A stretch of DNA of 64,000 nt from Pocillopora verrucosa (Eukaryota; Cnidaria; Anthozoa; Scleractinia; Pocilloporidae), in the NCBI RefSeq assembly GCF_036669915.1, contig NC_089325.1, positions 16,275,963 to 16,339,962 of the forward strand, read 5' to 3'. A program made the position numbers and the translations under genes. The notes beneath the pieces were generated by a model, which made no database searches, was not told the DNA's origin, and worked only from the letters and a program-made list of their open reading frames with translations. Positions 62,150 through 64,000 of the stretch are shown in pieces. Every line of letters begins with the position of its first letter. Position 1 is the first letter of the stretch.

Positions 62150-63900
62150 CCCTGCAGTAGAGCTTACTCTTGTGATCTTGTGGTTGGTCATGGAAGAAAA
62201 TTGGGTAGTGCTGCTTATTTCGCTTGCAATGTTACAACTTGTCAGAGGACACAACAAAAGGTTTCCATCTAACCAAAAACTCAATTATGCATGCCAAGTA
62301 TTTTAATTGTACATTCTGGTATTTTTTTCAGCAAAGACATCTTCAATTTTTTCTTCCTGTATCAACAAAATTATTGTTTTTGTTGGGCTCTTTTCTCCCT
62401 CTCATGTGGTAGTATTGAATCTTAATATTGTATAGTGCCCTCTAGGATTCAGCAATCCCTTGGGATGGATAAAACGTTTTGCCACGAGAGCTTCCTCTTC
62501 TGACTTTGTGGTTGGTCAAGGTAGAAAGTTGGAAGAACTGCTTATTTCATTCAAAAATTTGTTCATTGTGATTTGATACAGAGATAGTTTCTGTAAAACA
62601 CTATGACCTTTGTGCATGTGGTAGATGCTAATGATATATATTCTGGTTCAGTTTGGTTTTAGCGAGCAATAGATTATTCACATACAAGATGATTAAAAAA
62701 AAAGTAATATTACTTAAATAACTTTGTTTGCCTCTTTTCATCAGGTTTCTTCTACCAGAGCTTACTCCTTTTGATCTTGTGGTGGGCCATGGAAGAAAAT
62801 TCGGAAGTACTGCTTATTTTGCAGATATTATACCAAGTAACAGAAACACCATAGAGCCTCCATCTAACCCAAACACCATTATGCAAGCAGTGCCTATTTA
62901 TTGTGCATTCTGGTATTTGTTTCAGAACACACTAGAGCACTCCTTTTGTTGGGCTCTTTTCCCTCTCCTATGTACCTAGATTCAAATTTCTTTTCTTTCG
63001 AGCAGGTTCACCTTCAAGCATACTAACTTGGTAATTAAATTTTTTGTTTAAAGCAAATCAAGCTAACCTTTTGAACATATAATTGGGGTCAATGTTTTAG
63101 GATTAGAAAATGGCAATTTACAGGCCACACAAATTTTACAGAATCAGTGAGGAAGAGCATTAAGCAACCAAAAGGTCACCAATTAAGAAATCTTGATATA
63201 ATTTGAACACAGGCTGGATTTCAAAAGTAGATCCACAAGATTCAAACAAAGAGTAAATCTGACTATCGCAGAGAGCCTTGCCAGATCTAGCAATCCCCTG
63301 ACATGAATTGAATTTGAGCCAACACAACTTGTTTCTCCTGATCTTTTGGCTCAACACTAATATTTCAAAACAACCATTTACAGGTCCATACAATGACACA
63401 ATTAATGGTGGAAAGCTTTCAACAACAGAAAGAGCGAGTAAGAAATTTTGAATACAGTTAGAGGACCAACGAGATGCCTGAGGTGAACCAAAGTCGGAAA
63501 GATGGAACAATTTAGACATGCCACTAATGCAACTACTGCACCCAGAACTAATGACATTATGCACAAGTGCAATTACTGCCCAGAGAAGAAAAGGTATGGA
63601 AAAGAAATTAAATCTTATAACCGCATGCATGTAGCATCCTCCAGGATCCAGCCATCTGCTAGACTGGATTAAAATTTTCCCACCAGAGCTTCATTCTGAT
63701 ATTACAATAGGGCATGAAAGAGAGTTTGGAAGAGCTGTCTTTTTCATAAGGCAAAAGTTACACCTCTTTAAAGGTTTTGCTAAGAGGTTTCTATCTAACC
63801 CAAAACTTAATCATGCATGCAATATATATTAATTGTGCATTCTGGCATTTGTTTCAGCAAACAACAGAGTATTCACTTGGAATGAAGATATCTTAAATTG
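62150..63900. repeat. diverged repeat units, four copies
   Basis: A block starting with AGAGCTTACTC or close variants and continuing TGGTTGGTCATGGAAGAAAA and CTGCTTATTT occurs near 62158, 62488, 62756 and, most diverged, 63685. Three of them are followed by CCATCTAACC and, about 60 bases on, by CATTCTGGTATTT(G/T)TTTCAG. Spacing is irregular (about 330, 270 and 930 bases). No coding function is clear; the units could be duplicated intron-exon pieces of an old gene or an unknown repeat. Confidence 0.55.
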
Positions 63901-64000
63901 CCAAATAGCAAGTATGGAATCTTCACTCTAATCATATCTGTTTAATTATTAGATAGTTGTTTACATAAAATCAAAAAAAACCTTTTGAGCATATGTTTTG

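Noticed and set aside
63160..63630. 156-codon minus-strand open frame
   Set aside because: It has no recognisable motif, an implausible hydrophobic start and lies in the diverged repeat region. Chance openness is likely, although a hidden exon cannot be ruled out.
1..64000. CRISPR arrays, bacterial operons, tRNA or rRNA genes
   Set aside because: No direct-repeat/spacer array, Shine-Dalgarno-led gene series or RNA gene pattern was found; introns and transposon families show the DNA is eukaryotic.

Overview
The window is animal nuclear DNA that consists almost entirely of transposable elements nested in one another. Spliced genes with GT-AG introns, long AT-rich spacers, poly(A) signals and LINE, Penelope, Gypsy, PIF/Harbinger, ISL2EU-like and Maverick/adintovirus families all point to an invertebrate. 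An anthozoan cnidarian is my best guess, made by resemblance of the proteins to families I know from coral and anemone genomes; no search was run. No rRNA, tRNA, CRISPR or bacterial operon was seen.

Left part (1-28.2 kb). After a broken integrase-like transposase (725-1706) and a BESS-type ORF (3378-4076) comes a decayed Maverick/Polinton (adintovirus-like) provirus from about 5 to 28.2 kb. It holds the C-terminal two thirds of a protein-primed DNA polymerase B (minus strand), an unknown minus-strand ORF, a capsid-associated FYVTLP-family gene in pieces, the major capsid protein, an adenovirus-type cysteine protease, an intact packaging ATPase, small structural/core ORFs, a RING-type zinc-finger gene and a set of tandem related small ORFs. 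Nearly every gene has stops or frameshifts. Several genes sit behind a shared TATATAAA(T/G) box. It is interrupted by a 429-bp foldback element with an 8-bp target duplication (4576-5004), a LINE (13.38-14.85 kb), and a 10-kb DNA transposon (16196-26192) with exact CACCTT target duplications. That transposon carries an alpha-kinase gene on one strand and a spliced integrase-like transposase on the other, and itself contains a second, unclassified 4.8-kb DNA transposon (18062-22877) with perfect 29-bp inverted repeats and eight copies of a GTAAC-NNNN-GTTAC motif.

Middle part (28.2-44.9 kb). Harbinger-1 (28.18-35.74 kb) contains an ISL2EU-like element (29256-35094, TA duplication), which contains a truncated Ty3/Gypsy element (30298-33459). 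Next, an R2/NeSL-like LINE (35.8-44.2 kb) is split by Harbinger-2 (36510-43336, AAT duplication), which is in turn split by a young Gypsy element (37703-41676, ACAGT duplication) that has lost reverse transcriptase and RNase H. A second LINE tail is fused downstream.

Right part (44.9-64 kb). A small coiled-coil ORF and a stop-riddled ORF are followed by a Penelope-like element on the minus strand (46.5-53.96 kb). It is split by an unclassified element (48.36-53.09 kb) carrying a spliced 792-codon gene and a convergent second gene. Then come an ISL2EU-like element (54096-56416), three 3'-terminal exons of a lysine-rich gene that is probably the only host gene here (56891-57840), and a second Maverick/adintovirus fragment (58.9-61.5 kb) with a phospholipase-A2-like protein, an adenovirus pX-like core protein and the N-terminal part of polymerase B. 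The last 2.5 kb hold diverged repeats.

The two Maverick fragments are complementary at the polymerase gene: one stops just after the ExoI region, the other begins close to ExoII. The most unusual items are the alpha-kinase-bearing transposon, the motif-rich unclassified transposon nested inside it, the unclassified element inside the Penelope element, and the tandem small-ORF region at 26.3-28.2 kb.
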